Shown here one piece after another: positions 17,704 through 28,013 of a DNA stretch of 64,000 nucleotides. This DNA is from Haemophilus seminalis (GTDB lineage Bacteria; Pseudomonadota; Gammaproteobacteria; Enterobacterales; Pasteurellaceae): assembly GCF_006384255.1 (NCBI RefSeq), contig NZ_VCED01000004.1, forward strand, positions 123,527-187,526. The letters run 5' to 3'. The notes under the pieces were generated by a model. It was not told the DNA's origin. It saw only the letters and a list, made by a program, of their open reading frames with translations, and did no database searches. Each line of letters begins with the position of its first letter. Positions within the stretch are counted from its first letter, which is position 1. A program made the translations under genes and the position numbers.

Positions 17704-17722
17704 GAAAGAAACAATTTCTTTC
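17704..17722. repeat. Perfect inverted repeat in the Met-rich 5' leader
   Basis: GAAAGAAA-CAA-TTTCTTTC. It lies just after the ECF -10 box, so it would be in the leader RNA or could be an operator. Its role is unknown. Confidence 0.5.
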
Positions 17723-17758
17723 AATACTATTTTTACCACTCAAACAAGGAAATTTAAA

Positions 17759-18058
17759 ATGAAAAATATTACATTGAAAAGTGCAATCTTAAGTATGACT
17801 ATGTTATTTGGTGCGACAACCGTTTATGCAGAAGAAATGAAATCTGATACCATGTCAATGAAATCAGAACCAATGATGAATGCGCCAATGAAAAAAATGA
17901 TGAAATCAGATGACATGCAAATGCACTCTGACCACATAATGAAGTCTGATGAAATGGGAATGAAATCTGATATGAAAATGAAATCTGATATGAAAATGAA
18001 ATCTGACAAAAAGATGAAATCAAATAAAAAAATGAAAATGACAAAAGAAAAAATGTAA
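17759..18058 (+). CDS. Exported methionine-rich repeat protein
   Basis: The ATG at 17759 has an AAGGA site 8 bases upstream and gives a 24-residue signal peptide ending VYA, so I prefer it to an ATG at 17702. The mature part is about 75 residues with 21 Met (28 percent), the rest mostly Lys, Ser and Asp, built from MKSD-type repeats (MKMKSDMKMKSDKKMKSNKK). It looks like a sacrificial methionine pool, comparable with the Met-rich peptide of the SigF/NrsF reactive chlorine response in Azospira (MrpX); this is analogy, not homology. The shared ECF promoter with msrAB means oxidised Met here would be repaired by MsrAB. Metal binding by Met/His is an alternative. Confidence 0.8.
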   Translation: MKNITLKSAILSMTMLFGATTVYAEEMKSDTMSMKSEPMMNAPMKKMMKSDDMQMHSDHIMKSDEMGMKSDMKMKSDMKMKSDKKMKSNKKMKMTKEKM

Positions 18059-18068
18059 AGAACAGTCT

Positions 18069-18112
18069 GTAAAAGTGTGGTGAAAATATCAAAAATTTTT
18101 CACCGCACTTTG
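18069..18112. terminator. Bidirectional terminator with imperfect uptake-signal pair
   Basis: AAAGTGTGGTGAAAA pairs with TTTTCACCGCACTTT, one arm carrying the uptake core (18102-18110) and the other a one-base variant. It lies between the convergent Met-rich and rng genes. Confidence 0.65.
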
Positions 18113-18124
18113 TTGAAACAGAGT

Positions 18125-19600
18125 TTACATCACCACCACATCAAACTGTTCTTGGTTATAAAACTGTTCTGTTTTCACCTTCACTCGTTTGCCAATAAAC
18201 ATTTCCACTTCTGGCAGTAAGCCGTGAGATTCTTCGTTAATAAGATATTCGGAAACTGCTGGTGAGGCATAAACAACAAATTGTTCGCTACTGAATAAAT
18301 GATACACCCGAATAATTTCACGCATAATTTCGTAGCAAACTGTCTCAACAGTTTTCACTCGACCGCGTCCATGGCATGTTGGACATTCATCACATAGCAC
18401 ATGCTCAAGGCTTTCACGAGTTCTCTTACGAGTCATTTCCACAAGGCCTAATTGCGTAAAGCCATTCACATTAGTTTTCACACGATCTTTAGAAAGTGCA
18501 TCGCATAAAGATTCTAATACTCGATTGCGGTGTTCATCTGTTTGCATATCAATAAAATCAATAATGATTATGCCACCCAAATTACGTAGTTGTAGTTGCT
18601 GAGCAATGGCTTTAGTTGCTTCAATATTGGTATTGAATATAGTTTCTTCTAGATTACGATGCCCCACAAATGCGCCTGTATTAATATCAATGGTGGTCAT
18701 GGCTTCTGTTTGCTCGATAATCAAATAGCCACCAGATTTGAGATTAACACGTTTATCTAGCGCTGTTTGGATCGCATTTTCAACCCCATACACATCAAAG
18801 ATAGGTTGATTGCCAGAATAAAGAACAAGTTTATCGCTTAGTTCAGGCATAAATTCATCGGTAAATTCTTTCACTTCGCCAAAGCAAAGTTTAGAGTCGA
18901 TACGAATTTTCTCTAAGTTTGTTCCGATAAAATCACGCAAAATACGTTGCGGAAGGGCTGGCTCGCCATAAATTTTTGATTTAGTTGGATATTTAGATTT
19001 ACGCTCTAAGACTTTACGCCATAAGCGTTTTAAAAATTCAGCATCTTGACGTAATTCTTCTTCGCTTGCCCCTTCTGTGGCGGTACGAATAATGAAACCG
19101 CCGAGTTCATCACAAAAAGGTTCAACTAATGCTTTTAAACGGGCGCGTTCTTCTTCGCTTTCAATGCGTTGTGAAACGCCTACATGGCTATTTTCCGGCA
19201 TGAAAACAAGATGACGCGATGGCAATGTGATGTCTGTTGTTAAACGTGCGCCTTTTGTACCAAGGGGATCTTTCACCACTTGTACAACAATATCTTGCCC
19301 TTCGCGTACTAATTCTGAAATGCTTTTAACTTTAAATTGCTTTTGTTCATTTTCATCTACACATTCCGTATGAGATACAATATCGGCAGCGTGTAAAAAA
19401 GCCGCTTTTTCCAAACCAATGTCAACAAACGCAGACTGCATTCCGGGCAGTACTCGCGTTACACGACCTTTATAAATATTTCCGACAATTCCTCGTTTGG
19501 CTTGGCGTTCAATATGCACTTCGCGCAACATTCCTGTTTCTACTAGCGCAATGCGTGTTTCGTTAGGAGTTACGTTCATCAATAACTCTACAGCATCCAT
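18125..19600 (-). CDS. rng: Ribonuclease G
   Basis: This 491-aa endoribonuclease of the RNase E/G family matures the 5' end of 16S rRNA and decays some mRNAs. An S1 domain (GNIYKGRVTRVLPGMQSAFVDIG) lies at about 38-100. The catalytic Mg-binding region is TTIDINTGAFVG...IIIIDFIDM. The zinc-link C-P-T-C-H-G-R-G is near the C-terminus. Its length is that of RNase G and it lacks the long RNase E tail. Confidence 0.95.
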   Translation of the reverse strand: MDAVELLMNVTPNETRIALVETGMLREVHIERQAKRGIVGNIYKGRVTRVLPGMQSAFVDIGLEKAAFLHAADIVSHTECVDENEQKQFKVKSISELVREGQDIVVQVVKDPLGTKGARLTTDITLPSRHLVFMPENSHVGVSQRIESEEERARLKALVEPFCDELGGFIIRTATEGASEEELRQDAEFLKRLWRKVLERKSKYPTKSKIYGEPALPQRILRDFIGTNLEKIRIDSKLCFGEVKEFTDEFMPELSDKLVLYSGNQPIFDVYGVENAIQTALDKRVNLKSGGYLIIEQTEAMTTIDINTGAFVGHRNLEETIFNTNIEATKAIAQQLQLRNLGGIIIIDFIDMQTDEHRNRVLESLCDALSKDRVKTNVNGFTQLGLVEMTRKRTRESLEHVLCDECPTCHGRGRVKTVETVCYEIMREIIRVYHLFSSEQFVVYASPAVSEYLINEESHGLLPEVEMFIGKRVKVKTEQFYNQEQFDVVVM

Positions 19601-19715
19601 TTTATATTCCTAATTTCTTAAATTTCATCAAATATTCAGTCTAAATAGAATAATAGCCCGAAATAAGGTAAAATGCACCCTTTCTGAAATTTTTAACCCA
19701 TTTTGGACTTTTTAA

Positions 19716-21230
19716 ATGTTTGGATTCGACCCAACTCTTGTTACTTTTACTATTTATATTTTCGGGATGTTGCTGATTGGCGTACTAGCCTATTATTATA
19801 CGAATAATTTATCAGATTACATTCTCGGTGGACGTCGTTTAGGCAGCTTTGTCACCGCAATGTCTGCTGGTGCTTCAGATATGTCTGGTTGGCTTTTAAT
19901 GGGCTTGCCTGGTGCGGTATATTTATCAGGCTTAGTTGAAGGCTGGATTGCTATTGGTTTAACTATCGGGGCTTATTTTAACTGGCTTTTAGTGGCTGGT
20001 CGTTTGCGTGTTTATACAGAATTAAATAATAATGCCCTCACCCTCCCAGAATATTTTCACAATCGTTTTGGTTCATCACACAAATTATTAAAACTTGTTT
20101 CTGCCACCATTATTTTAGTATTTTTTACTATTTATTGTGCTTCGGGTGTAGTTGCAGGTGCAAAATTATTCCAAAATTTATTTTCGGTCGAATATTCCAC
20201 CGCACTTTGGTATGGAGCATTAGCCACTATTCTCTACACTTTTATCGGTGGTTTTTTAGCTGTAAGTTGGACAGATACCATTCAAGCAACCCTTATGATT
20301 TTTGCGCTGCTTTTAACGCCTATTTTTGTGTTATTAAGCATTGGCGATACCGCTCAATTTTCCGCGGTATTAGCGCAAGCTGAAGCGGCTGCCAATAAAG
20401 ATTTTACAGATTTATTTACTGCCACTACGCCACTTGGTCTATTAAGCCTTGCAGCTTGGGGATTGGGATATTTTGGGCAACCACATATTTTAGCGCGTTT
20501 TATGGCGGCTTATTCTGTCAAATCACTTATCAAAGCTCGCCGCATTAGTATGACATGGATGGTGCTTTGCTTAGGTGGTGCAATTGGTATTGGTTTCTTC
20601 GCAATTCCTTATTTCTTTGCCAATCCAAACATTGCCAGCACAGTCAACAATGAACCAGAGCAAGTGTTTATTGAACTCGCTAAACTTTTGTTTAATCCTT
20701 GGATCGCAGGCATATTACTTTCTGCTATTTTGGCTGCTGTAATGAGTACATTAAGCGCGCAATTGTTAATTTCATCTAGCTCAATCACAGAAGATTTCTA
20801 TAAAGGTTTTATTCGCCCTAACGCATCTGAAAAAGAGCTCGTATGGCTTGGAAGAATTATGGTGTTAGTTATTGCCGCACTTGCTATCTGGATCGCACAA
20901 GATGAAAACAGCAAAGTATTAAAACTTGTCGAATTTGCTTGGGCTGGTTTTGGTAGTGCTTTTGGCCCTGTTGTACTTTTCTCTCTTTTCTGGAAACGAA
21001 TGACATCATCAGGCGCGATGGCAGGTATGCTTGTAGGCGCAGTAACAGTATTTGCTTGGAAAGAAGTTATTCCAGCGGATACCGATTGGTTTAAAGTATA
21101 TGAAATGATCCCTGGTTTTGCTTTCGGTAGCCTTGCAATTATTGTTGTCTCATTGCTGTCTAGCAAACCAGAAAAAAATGTTCTAGATACCTTTGACAAA
21201 GCAGAAAAGGCCTATAAGGAAGCAAAATGA
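19716..21230 (+). CDS. putP: Sodium/proline symporter
   Basis: This 504-aa inner membrane protein of the SSS family has about 13 helices and imports proline with Na+. Typical parts are [18 protein letters not shown] near residue 50, [21 protein letters not shown] and [14 protein letters not shown] with the sodium-site Ser/Thr. The stop overlaps cmoB by four bases (ATGA), so the two are cotranscribed although their functions are unrelated. Uptake core at 20199. Confidence 0.95.
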   Translation: MFGFDPTLVTFTIYIFGMLLIGVLAYYYTNNLSDYILGGRRLGSFVTAMSAGASDMSGWLLMGLPGAVYLSGLVEGWIAIGLTIGAYFNWLLVAGRLRVYTELNNNALTLPEYFHNRFGSSHKLLKLVSATIILVFFTIYCASGVVAGAKLFQNLFSVEYSTALWYGALATILYTFIGGFLAVSWTDTIQATLMIFALLLTPIFVLLSIGDTAQFSAVLAQAEAAANKDFTDLFTATTPLGLLSLAAWGLGYFGQPHILARFMAAYSVKSLIKARRISMTWMVLCLGGAIGIGFFAIPYFFANPNIASTVNNEPEQVFIELAKLLFNPWIAGILLSAILAAVMSTLSAQLLISSSSITEDFYKGFIRPNASEKELVWLGRIMVLVIAALAIWIAQDENSKVLKLVEFAWAGFGSAFGPVVLFSLFWKRMTSSGAMAGMLVGAVTVFAWKEVIPADTDWFKVYEMIPGFAFGSLAIIVVSLLSSKPEKNVLDTFDKAEKAYKEAK

Positions 21231-22192
21231 TCGACTTTCGCCCTTTTTATCAACAAATTGCGACTACAAATTTATCAGACTGGTTAGAGACCTTACCGCT
21301 CCAATTGAAAGAATGGGAAACTCAAACTCATGGCGATTATGAGAAATGGAGCAAAATTGTTGATTTCCTACCTGATTTACATGCTGATGAAATCGATCTC
21401 AAAAGTGCGGTGAAATCTGACCGCACTTCTCCCCTTTCAGAAGGTGAAAAACAACGAATTATCCATCATTTAAAACAATTAATGCCATGGAGAAAGGGGC
21501 CTTATCATCTTTTCGATATTCATGTAGATTGTGAATGGCGTTCAGATTTTAAATGGGATCGTGTTCTTCCTCATTTAGCACCGCTGCAAGGTCGCACTAT
21601 TTTAGATGTGGGTTGTGGCAGCGGTTATCATATGTGGAGAATGGTAGGCGAAGGCGCAAAAATGGTCGTCGGGATTGATCCTACCGAACTTTTCCTTTGC
21701 CAATTTGAAGCAGTACGCAAGCTGCTTAATAATGATCGTCGAGCCAATCTTATCCCGCTTGGTATTGAGCAAATGCAACCATTAGCGGCATTTGATACTG
21801 TATTTTCAATGGGCGTACTCTATCATCGTAAATCCCCATTAGATCATTTAAGTCAGTTGAAAAATCAATTAGTAAAAGGTGGTGAATTGGTATTAGAAAC
21901 GTTAGTAGTGGATGGCGATGTAAATACTGTGCTCGTACCAGCAGATCGCTATGCGAAAATGAAAAATGTTTATTTTATCCCCTCTGTCGCCGCACTAATT
22001 AACTGGCTAGAAAAAGTTGGCTTTACCAACGTACGTTGTGTGGATGTTGCGACAACTACATTAGAAGAACAGCGTAAAACTGATTGGTTGGAAAATGAAA
22101 GCCTGATTGATTTCTTAGATCCAAATGATCACTGTAAAACCATTGAAGGTTATCAAGCACCGAAAAGAGCGGTAATTTTATCGAATAAATAA
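21227..22192 (+). CDS. cmoB: tRNA U34 carboxymethyltransferase
   Basis: This 321-aa enzyme uses carboxy-S-adenosylmethionine to turn 5-hydroxyuridine 34 into 5-oxyacetyluridine in tRNA. The start [20 protein letters not shown] and the SAM-type loop [14 protein letters not shown] are typical, as are [14 protein letters not shown] and [11 protein letters not shown]. The inverted uptake-signal pair at 21403 and 21420 lies inside the coding frame. Confidence 0.96.
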   Translation: MIDFRPFYQQIATTNLSDWLETLPLQLKEWETQTHGDYEKWSKIVDFLPDLHADEIDLKSAVKSDRTSPLSEGEKQRIIHHLKQLMPWRKGPYHLFDIHVDCEWRSDFKWDRVLPHLAPLQGRTILDVGCGSGYHMWRMVGEGAKMVVGIDPTELFLCQFEAVRKLLNNDRRANLIPLGIEQMQPLAAFDTVFSMGVLYHRKSPLDHLSQLKNQLVKGGELVLETLVVDGDVNTVLVPADRYAKMKNVYFIPSVAALINWLEKVGFTNVRCVDVATTTLEEQRKTDWLENESLIDFLDPNDHCKTIEGYQAPKRAVILSNK

Positions 22193-22205
22193 GCTTTCAA
22201 TCAAA

Positions 22206-22235
22206 AAAAGGGGGATATTATCCCCCTTATTTTTA
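22206..22235. terminator. Bidirectional terminator between cmoB and ilvH
   Basis: AAGGGGGATA/TATCCCCCTT has A/T runs on both sides, between convergent genes. Confidence 0.85.
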
Positions 22236-22242
22236 CCTACTA

Positions 22243-22734
22243 CTATAAAATATTCTTTTCACCACGGGATAAACTAATTAATCCTGAACGAACTATTTCA
22301 AGCAATGTCGCCTCCTCTTTTAATGCATTAATAAAAGCATCAATTTTATCTTTCGTACCGCTAAGTTGAACGGTATAAGATTTTGGCGTCACATCTACAA
22401 TCTGTCCACGGAAAATATCCGCTAAACGTTTGATCTCATCACGAGATGAACCAACTGCTCTTACTTTAACCAAAACTATTTCACGTTCTACATGCTCTTG
22501 CTCACTCAAATTAATCACTTTAAATACATCAACTAATTTATGAAGTTGCTTTTCGATTTGCTCTAAAACCTGCTCATCTCCCACAGCTTCTATCGTCATA
22601 CGAGACAATGTAGGATCGTCCGTTGGTGCAACTGTCAAACTTTCAATATTAAATGCACGTTGGGAGAATAAACCAACAACACGAGATAAAGCACCAGACT
22701 CATTTTCGAGTAAAACAGATAAAATTCTACGCAT
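22243..22734 (-). CDS. ilvH: Acetolactate synthase III small (regulatory) subunit
   Basis: This 163-aa subunit binds valine through an N-terminal ACT domain ([19 protein letters not shown]) and sets activity and feedback control of IlvI. The C-terminal half (VRAVGSSRDEIKRLADIFRG) is typical. The ATG overlaps the ilvI stop by one base (TAATG), so the subunits are coupled. Confidence 0.96.
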   Translation of the reverse strand: MRRILSVLLENESGALSRVVGLFSQRAFNIESLTVAPTDDPTLSRMTIEAVGDEQVLEQIEKQLHKLVDVFKVINLSEQEHVEREIVLVKVRAVGSSRDEIKRLADIFRGQIVDVTPKSYTVQLSGTKDKIDAFINALKEEATLLEIVRSGLISLSRGEKNIL

Positions 22735-24455
22735 TAGTTTGTCTCCTCTTGAGGTTTACTTAAAATCATTTCATTCATTGCGCCACCACGAATTTGCATT
22801 GGATACACATGCTCAGATTCATCTACATTAATATCTACAAATACTAATTTATTTTTAATGCTGAATGCTTCTTGCAATTTACTTTCAAGTTCATCTGGTG
22901 TCGCAATTTTTATACCGACATGACCATAAGATTCAGCCAATTTCACAAAATCAGGCAAGGAATTCATATAGGTTTGCGAGTGGCGGCCAGAATAAATCAA
23001 ATCTTGCCATTGTTTTACCATTCCTAAGAAATGATTGTTCAAACAAATAATAACAACAGGGATGCCATACTGAGTTGCAGTAGAAAGCTCTTGAATATTC
23101 ATTTGAATACTTCCATCGCCAGTAACGCAAACAACCGTTGCTTCCGGATGAGCCAATTTCACGCCTAATGCAGCGGGCAAACCAAATCCCATGGTACCAG
23201 CGCCACCAGAGTTAATCCAATGACGAGGCTCATCAAATGGATAATGTAACGCTGCAAACATTTGATGTTGTCCAACATCAGAAGCCACATATGCCTGTCC
23301 TTTAGTAAGACGATATACCGCTTCCATGACTTGTTGCGGTTTAATCACGCCAGAAGTGCGGTCAAATTCCAAACATTTTTTTGCTTTCCATTGGTTGATT
23401 TCTTGCCACCAACTTTCAAGATCTGTTTGAGATTTTAATCCCTCTTCATTCAATAAACTCAAAAATTCTTCCAATACATTTTTCGCATTTCCGACAATTG
23501 GAATCGCTGCTGGAACATTTTTAGAAATCGAGGTTGGATCAATATCAATATGAATCACTTTGGCATTTGGGCAATATTTTTCTAAATTATTTGTTGTACG
23601 ATCATCAAAACGAACACCAACCCCTAAAATAAGATCACTTTCGTGCATTGCCGTATTGGCTTCGAAAGTACCGTGCATCCCTAACATTCCTAGGAATTGT
23701 TTATCTGTGCTTGGATACGCGCCTAATCCCATTAGAGAGGCTGTTACAGGTAAATTTAAACGATGTGCTAAAATTGTTAATTCTTCACTACACTCCGCTG
23801 AAATTGCCCCGCCACCAACGAAAAGTATCGGTTTCTTCGCCACTAAAAGTGCTTTTAATGCTTTTTTAATTTGGCCTTTGTGCCCATTTACTGTCGGATT
23901 ATAAGAGCGTAACTCTACAGATTCTGGGTATTCATAAGGATATTTAAAATTCGGATTTACAGTATCTTTTGGAATATCCACCACAACAGGTCCAGGACGA
24001 CCAGTTGAGGCGATATAAAAAGCTTTTTTCAAAATAGATGGAATATCTTCCGCTTTTTTGACAATAAAGCTATGCTTCACAACTGGACGAGAAATCCCCA
24101 CCATATCACATTCTTGGAACGCATCTCGGCCAATTAAATTACTCATGACCTGACCAGAAATAATAACCATAGGCACAGAATCTGTATAAGCCGTTAAAAT
24201 CCCAGTGATTGCATTTGTTGCTCCTGGCCCCGAAGTCACTAATACACATCCAACTTTACCTGTAGAACGTGCATAGCCATCCGCCATATGTACGGCTGCT
24301 TGTTCATGGCGAACTAAAATATGTTCAATACCACCTAGTGTATGGATCGCATCATAAATATCTAATACTGCCCCACCAGGATAACCAAATAAATACTCTA
24401 CGCCTTCATCGCGTAAAGATTGAACCACCATCTCTGCGCCAGATAACTTCTTCAT
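22734..24455 (-). CDS. ilvI: Acetolactate synthase III large (catalytic) subunit
   Basis: This 573-aa ThDP- and FAD-dependent enzyme makes acetolactate and acetohydroxybutyrate, the first common step to Val, Leu and Ile. The catalytic Glu lies in [19 protein letters not shown] (about 47). The ThDP motif GDGSIQMN...NN is near residue 440 and the FAD-contacting MLGMHGT is present. The start is set by the TTAGGAG site at 24461-24467. A leader peptide for attenuation is not seen upstream. Uptake core at 23354. Confidence 0.96.
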   Translation of the reverse strand: MKKLSGAEMVVQSLRDEGVEYLFGYPGGAVLDIYDAIHTLGGIEHILVRHEQAAVHMADGYARSTGKVGCVLVTSGPGATNAITGILTAYTDSVPMVIISGQVMSNLIGRDAFQECDMVGISRPVVKHSFIVKKAEDIPSILKKAFYIASTGRPGPVVVDIPKDTVNPNFKYPYEYPESVELRSYNPTVNGHKGQIKKALKALLVAKKPILFVGGGAISAECSEELTILAHRLNLPVTASLMGLGAYPSTDKQFLGMLGMHGTFEANTAMHESDLILGVGVRFDDRTTNNLEKYCPNAKVIHIDIDPTSISKNVPAAIPIVGNAKNVLEEFLSLLNEEGLKSQTDLESWWQEINQWKAKKCLEFDRTSGVIKPQQVMEAVYRLTKGQAYVASDVGQHQMFAALHYPFDEPRHWINSGGAGTMGFGLPAALGVKLAHPEATVVCVTGDGSIQMNIQELSTATQYGIPVVIICLNNHFLGMVKQWQDLIYSGRHSQTYMNSLPDFVKLAESYGHVGIKIATPDELESKLQEAFSIKNKLVFVDINVDESEHVYPMQIRGGAMNEMILSKPQEETN

Positions 24456-24517
24456 TTTTTACTCCTAAAACGAACCCGCACTTTCAAAAGTGCTCATGCT
24501 TTGTATCAATGATTTAC

Positions 24518-24545
24518 ATCATACTAAGCAAAAAGTTTTTGTCTA
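24518..24545 (-). promoter_or_regulatory. Candidate promoter of ilvIH
   Basis: On the minus strand TAGACA, 16 bases, TATGAT, 63 bases before ilvI. The intervening leader holds a small hairpin GCACTTT/AAAGTGC. Lrp control is plausible from other species but nothing specific is visible here. Confidence 0.35.
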
Positions 24546-24643
24546 GTCTACATAACGGCTAAAAAAAACAACAAAACAGAATAAAAAATTAAACAATCGC
24601 ACTAAATTAGATTTTTATAAAAAAAATAACACTTTAAAATAAA

Positions 24644-24668
24644 AAAATGCGACCTTATGTCGCATTTT
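24644..24668 (-). terminator. Terminator of the lysine-type NhaC transporter gene
   Basis: AAAATGCGAC, loop CTTAT, GTCGCATTTT with a T run on the minus strand, 55 bases after the stop. Confidence 0.75.
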
Positions 24669-24722
24669 ATAAATTTATCAAAATTTTATACTTTATTTAG
24701 ATTTTTGAGCAAGATCACATTT

Positions 24723-26243
24723 TTAACGTTTTTTCACGGCAAATACGATTAAAAATAATGAAACCGCTGTCGCAGCAAAACCAGCTAAACCTGAATAAGT
24801 GAATCCAACTACGATGTAACCGATAGCCGTTGCAGTTGCAACTGTTGCAGCATAAGGAAGCTGAGTAGTCACATGATCCATATGGTTACATTTTGCACCA
24901 GTTGAAGATAAAATCGTTGTATCCGATACTGGCGAACAATGGTCACCACATACAGCTCCCGCCATCACTGCAGATAAACAAGGGAGTAATAATTCTGGCG
25001 CAGTATTTGCAGCCATAGCCGCTGCAATTGGTAACATAATACCAAATGTCCCCCAGCTTGTGCCGGTTGAGAAGGCCATTGCAGAACCAAGAATAAATAA
25101 AATTACTGGTAAGAATTGCATTGGGATATTACCAGAAACAAGCGAAGATAAATATTTACCAGTTTGCATATCCCCAACGACTTTATTAATTGTCCATGCA
25201 AAGAATAAAATTGCGATTGCACCAGCCATTGATTTAATACCTGCGATCCAAGAGCGTGCATATTCAGGAACACTTACTTGACGATCAATAATAATTAATA
25301 AAGTAGAAACTAGAATCGAGCAAGTACCACCCACAACTAAAGAAGTTCCAACAACCGTATTTTCAAACGCACCTAAAATGCTAAATTCTTTGCTATCCGC
25401 TGCTAATGCTGATGCACCGGTGTAAATCATCATTGTAACCGTTGAAAAAATTAAAACTAAGATAGGTAATACGAGATTACGTACGTGACCTTTTGCACCA
25501 GTTTCTTCTTCTAATTCATCTTCAGAATTTTCCAAAGCTAATTTTTCATGGCGTGCCATTGAAGCAATATCGAAAGAAAAATATGCCACAAAGAACACCA
25601 TGATAATTGAGAAAATTGCATAGAAGTTCATTGAGCTCATTGCCACGAATGCACCAATTGGTGTGTACTCAGTAATGGAATAAGTTGCTAATAAACCGCC
25701 TACTAAGGTAATAATGTATGCGCCCCAACTTGAAACTGGCATCATTACACACATAGGTGCTGCCGTTGAATCCAAAATATACGCAAGTTTCGCACGAGAA
25801 ACTTTAAAACGATCGGTCACAGGACGAGCAATTGCACCTACAGCGAGACTGTGGAAATAATCGTCAATAAAAGTAACAAAAACTAATGATGCCGCCAATA
25901 ATTTAGCACCACGACGACCTTTAATACGGCTTTGTGCCCATTCAGCAAACGCACGATTACTACCTGATACGGTTAAAAGTGCGGTTAAAACACCAAGCAA
26001 TAATAAGAACAAGACAATGTTCATATTAGAGTTAATTGCGCCATCAGCATAAACAAGTGAAATCACGTTGCTTGATAGATAACTGAAAGAGGGGCCAATA
26101 TTCCAGCCACCTAACATTAACGCACCAACAATAATCCCTGCACTGAGAGACACCAATACACGACGAGTTGCAATCGCCAAGACAATCGCCAGTAAAGCTG
26201 GGATGATTGACCAAACTGAGGATGAAAAATCGATAAGTTCCAT
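24723..26243 (-). CDS. NhaC-superfamily transporter, probable lysine permease (LysW type)
   Basis: This 506-aa inner membrane protein has about 12 helices of the Na+/H+ antiporter NhaC superfamily (FIDDYFHSLAVGAIARPVTD, DSTAAPMCVMMPVSSWGAY, GDHCSPVSDTTILSS). Some branches of this family carry amino acids. The leader holds a lysine riboswitch, which argues strongly for lysine import rather than plain Na+/H+ exchange. I start at the ATG at 26243 (MELIDFSS); a TTG start 13 codons upstream is less likely. Uptake core at 25977. Confidence 0.82.
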   Translation of the reverse strand: MELIDFSSSVWSIIPALLAIVLAIATRRVLVSLSAGIIVGALMLGGWNIGPSFSYLSSNVISLVYADGAINSNMNIVLFLLLLGVLTALLTVSGSNRAFAEWAQSRIKGRRGAKLLAASLVFVTFIDDYFHSLAVGAIARPVTDRFKVSRAKLAYILDSTAAPMCVMMPVSSWGAYIITLVGGLLATYSITEYTPIGAFVAMSSMNFYAIFSIIMVFFVAYFSFDIASMARHEKLALENSEDELEEETGAKGHVRNLVLPILVLIFSTVTMMIYTGASALAADSKEFSILGAFENTVVGTSLVVGGTCSILVSTLLIIIDRQVSVPEYARSWIAGIKSMAGAIAILFFAWTINKVVGDMQTGKYLSSLVSGNIPMQFLPVILFILGSAMAFSTGTSWGTFGIMLPIAAAMAANTAPELLLPCLSAVMAGAVCGDHCSPVSDTTILSSTGAKCNHMDHVTTQLPYAATVATATAIGYIVVGFTYSGLAGFAATAVSLFLIVFAVKKR

Positions 26244-26334
26244 TAAGAGATACCTACAATTAATGGAGAGAACGGAAAGCAAAGGACAGAATAAGACCAG
26301 AACAACCGTAGCGCTCCATAGTTAATCAAAAAAA

Positions 26335-26480
26335 CTATGACAGTGACGCCCCTTTCAAGTACGCCACCAACTAGCTGAAATGACTTTCAACTAATTTCGG
26401 CAATCATTCCTTTCTTTTTTCTTCATCGTTATCCACTCAGAAAAAATACTTATAATAATTGCGCCTCTACTTTTGTAGTG
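26335..26480 (-). promoter_or_regulatory. Lysine riboswitch (L box)
   Basis: The minus strand shows the L-box landmarks in order: GTAGAGGCGC (AGAGGCGC at 26468-26461), then AAGTA (26451-26447), then GAAAGGAATGATTGCCGAA (26414-26396), then further paired arms including GGTGGCG...CGTCACTG. These match the conserved AGAGGYGC, AGTA and GAAAGG...GCCGAAG blocks of the family. The expression platform before the gene is not a classic terminator; CATAGTT/AACTATG at about 26317-26339 could switch instead. Confidence 0.8.
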
Positions 26481-26487
26481 TCTAACA

Positions 26488-26516
26488 AGATTACCTTAAA
26501 AATCTTGCATTGCCAA
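26488..26516 (-). promoter_or_regulatory. Promoter of the riboswitch-transporter transcript
   Basis: Minus strand TTGGCA (26516-26511), 17 bases, TAATCT (26493-26488), just upstream of the L box. Confidence 0.6.
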
Positions 26517-26619
26517 CAAAAATAATATTATTTTTATAATAAATTTAGATAAATACACCTTAATTTTAAAACAAAATATTAACATAATTTAATTTTAATA
26601 TATTTATATAAATTCAGTA

Positions 26620-26648
26620 TTTACAAATTTTTTAACTTTCTCTATTAT
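26620..26648 (+). promoter_or_regulatory. Promoter of hns
   Basis: TTTACA at 26620-26625, 17 bases, TATTAT at 26643-26648, 54 bases before the hns start. The interval 26520-26620 is very AT-rich with no gene. Confidence 0.5.
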
Positions 26649-26701
26649 TAATAGTGCCAATTTTAAATTAACAAACATTGATTTTTACTATGAGGTTTAT
26701 A

Positions 26702-27106
26702 ATGAATGAATTAACAAAAGGATTAATGAATCTACGCAGTTTGCGTGTTGCTGTACGTGAACTCACTTTAGAACAAGCAGAAAGCGCGCTTGAAAAACTA
26801 CAAACTGTAATTGAAGAAAAACGTATTGCTGAAGAGGAATTGATTAAGTCTGAATCAGAACGCAAAGAGCGTATTGCAAAATATAAAGAATTAATGGAAC
26901 AAGATGGTATAACGGCTGAAGAATTCCAAGCTATTTTTAATGTATCATCTGTTACTCCTAGAGTTAAACGTGCACCTCGCCCAGCAAAATATGCCTTTAT
27001 TGATGAAAATGGAGAGCGTAAAACATGGACTGGTCAAGGCCGAACACCTCGCCCAATTCAAAATGCATTAAATTCAGGTAAATCATTATCTGATTTCGAA
27101 ATTTAA
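26702..27106 (+). CDS. hns: H-NS family nucleoid DNA-binding protein
   Basis: This 134-aa protein has an N-terminal oligomerisation helix region (about 1-65) and a C-terminal DNA-binding domain with TWTGQGRTPRPI (about 112-123), the AT-hook-like loop of H-NS. It silences AT-rich and foreign genes and compacts DNA. A GAGG site at 26691-26694 supports the ATG at 26702 rather than an upstream in-frame start at 26678. It stands alone with its own terminator. Confidence 0.93.
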   Translation: MNELTKGLMNLRSLRVAVRELTLEQAESALEKLQTVIEEKRIAEEELIKSESERKERIAKYKELMEQDGITAEEFQAIFNVSSVTPRVKRAPRPAKYAFIDENGERKTWTGQGRTPRPIQNALNSGKSLSDFEI

Positions 27107-27122
27107 TTTTTCTATTTGAAAC

Positions 27123-27153
27123 TAGAACCCATTTTTATGGGTTCTATTTTTTT
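27123..27153 (+). terminator. Terminator of hns
   Basis: TAGAACCCAT, loop TTTT, ATGGGTTCTA, then seven T. Confidence 0.9.
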
Positions 27154-27176
27154 ATCTAAACCTAGCACACAACATT

Positions 27177-28013
27177 ATGATCGAAAAAAAAATATTACTC
27201 ACCGATTGTCCTGATGATAAAGGCCTAATAGCTAAAATAACTAACATTTGTTACAAACATCAACTAAATATTCTGCATAATAATGAATTTGTAGATTTTG
27301 AAACCAAACATTTCTTTATGCGCACAGAATTGGAAGGTATTTTTAACGAAGCTACTTTATTAGAAGATCTAAAATATAGCTTACCCGAAGGAACACATTG
27401 TCGATTAATTAGTGCAAAACGTAAACGAATTGTTATTTTAGTCACAAAGGAAGCTCACTGTCTCGGCGATATTTTAATGAAAAATTATTATGGTGCGCTT
27501 GATGTAGAAATTGCAGCAGTAATCGGCAACCATGATAATTTACGCGAGCTCGTTGAGCGCTTCAATATTCCATTTCATTTAGTTAGTCATGAAGGCTTAA
27601 CTCGTATTGAGCACGACAAATTATTAGCTGAAAAAATTGATGAATATACGCCAGATTATATTGTTCTCGCTAAATATATGCGTGTACTAAATCCCGAATT
27701 TGTTGCTCGTTATCCAAATCGAGTGATTAATATCCACCATTCATTCTTACCTGCTTTCATTGGCGCCAAACCTTATCAACAAGCCTATGAACGAGGTGTA
27801 AAAATTATCGGTGCAACAGCACATTTCATTAATAATGAATTAGATCAAGGTCCAATCATTATGCAAAATGTCATTAATGTGGATCATACTTATAGCGCAG
27901 AAGCGATGATGCGTGCTGGTCGTGATGTAGAAAAAACAGTATTAAGTCGCGCACTTGATCTTGCTTTACACGATAAAATTTTTGTTTATAAAAATAAAAC
28001 GGTGGTGCTGTAA
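27177..28013 (+). CDS. purU: Formyltetrahydrofolate deformylase
   Basis: This 278-aa enzyme hydrolyses 10-formyl-THF to THF and formate, supplying formate for purine synthesis and balancing one-carbon pools. The N-terminal ACT domain ([17 protein letters not shown]) precedes the formyltransferase core with [17 protein letters not shown] and [17 protein letters not shown], which hold the catalytic Asn/His/Asp. It overlaps aroA by one base (TAATG). Confidence 0.95.
   Translation: MIEKKILLTDCPDDKGLIAKITNICYKHQLNILHNNEFVDFETKHFFMRTELEGIFNEATLLEDLKYSLPEGTHCRLISAKRKRIVILVTKEAHCLGDILMKNYYGALDVEIAAVIGNHDNLRELVERFNIPFHLVSHEGLTRIEHDKLLAEKIDEYTPDYIVLAKYMRVLNPEFVARYPNRVINIHHSFLPAFIGAKPYQQAYERGVKIIGATAHFINNELDQGPIIMQNVINVDHTYSAEAMMRAGRDVEKTVLSRALDLALHDKIFVYKNKTVVL

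Noticed and set aside
17890..18040. Tandem DNA repeats as a CRISPR-like or satellite array
   Set aside because: The repeats are codon-level copies of MKSD units inside a reading frame, with no spacers.
21403..21428. Terminator inside cmoB
   Set aside because: The hairpin is an inverted uptake-signal pair in a continuous reading frame without a T run.
24456..24560. Leader-peptide attenuator of ilvIH
   Set aside because: No run of Leu/Val/Ile codons and no terminator in the leader.
26678..26701. Longer start for H-NS
   Set aside because: The GAGG site and the family N-terminus favour the ATG at 26702.
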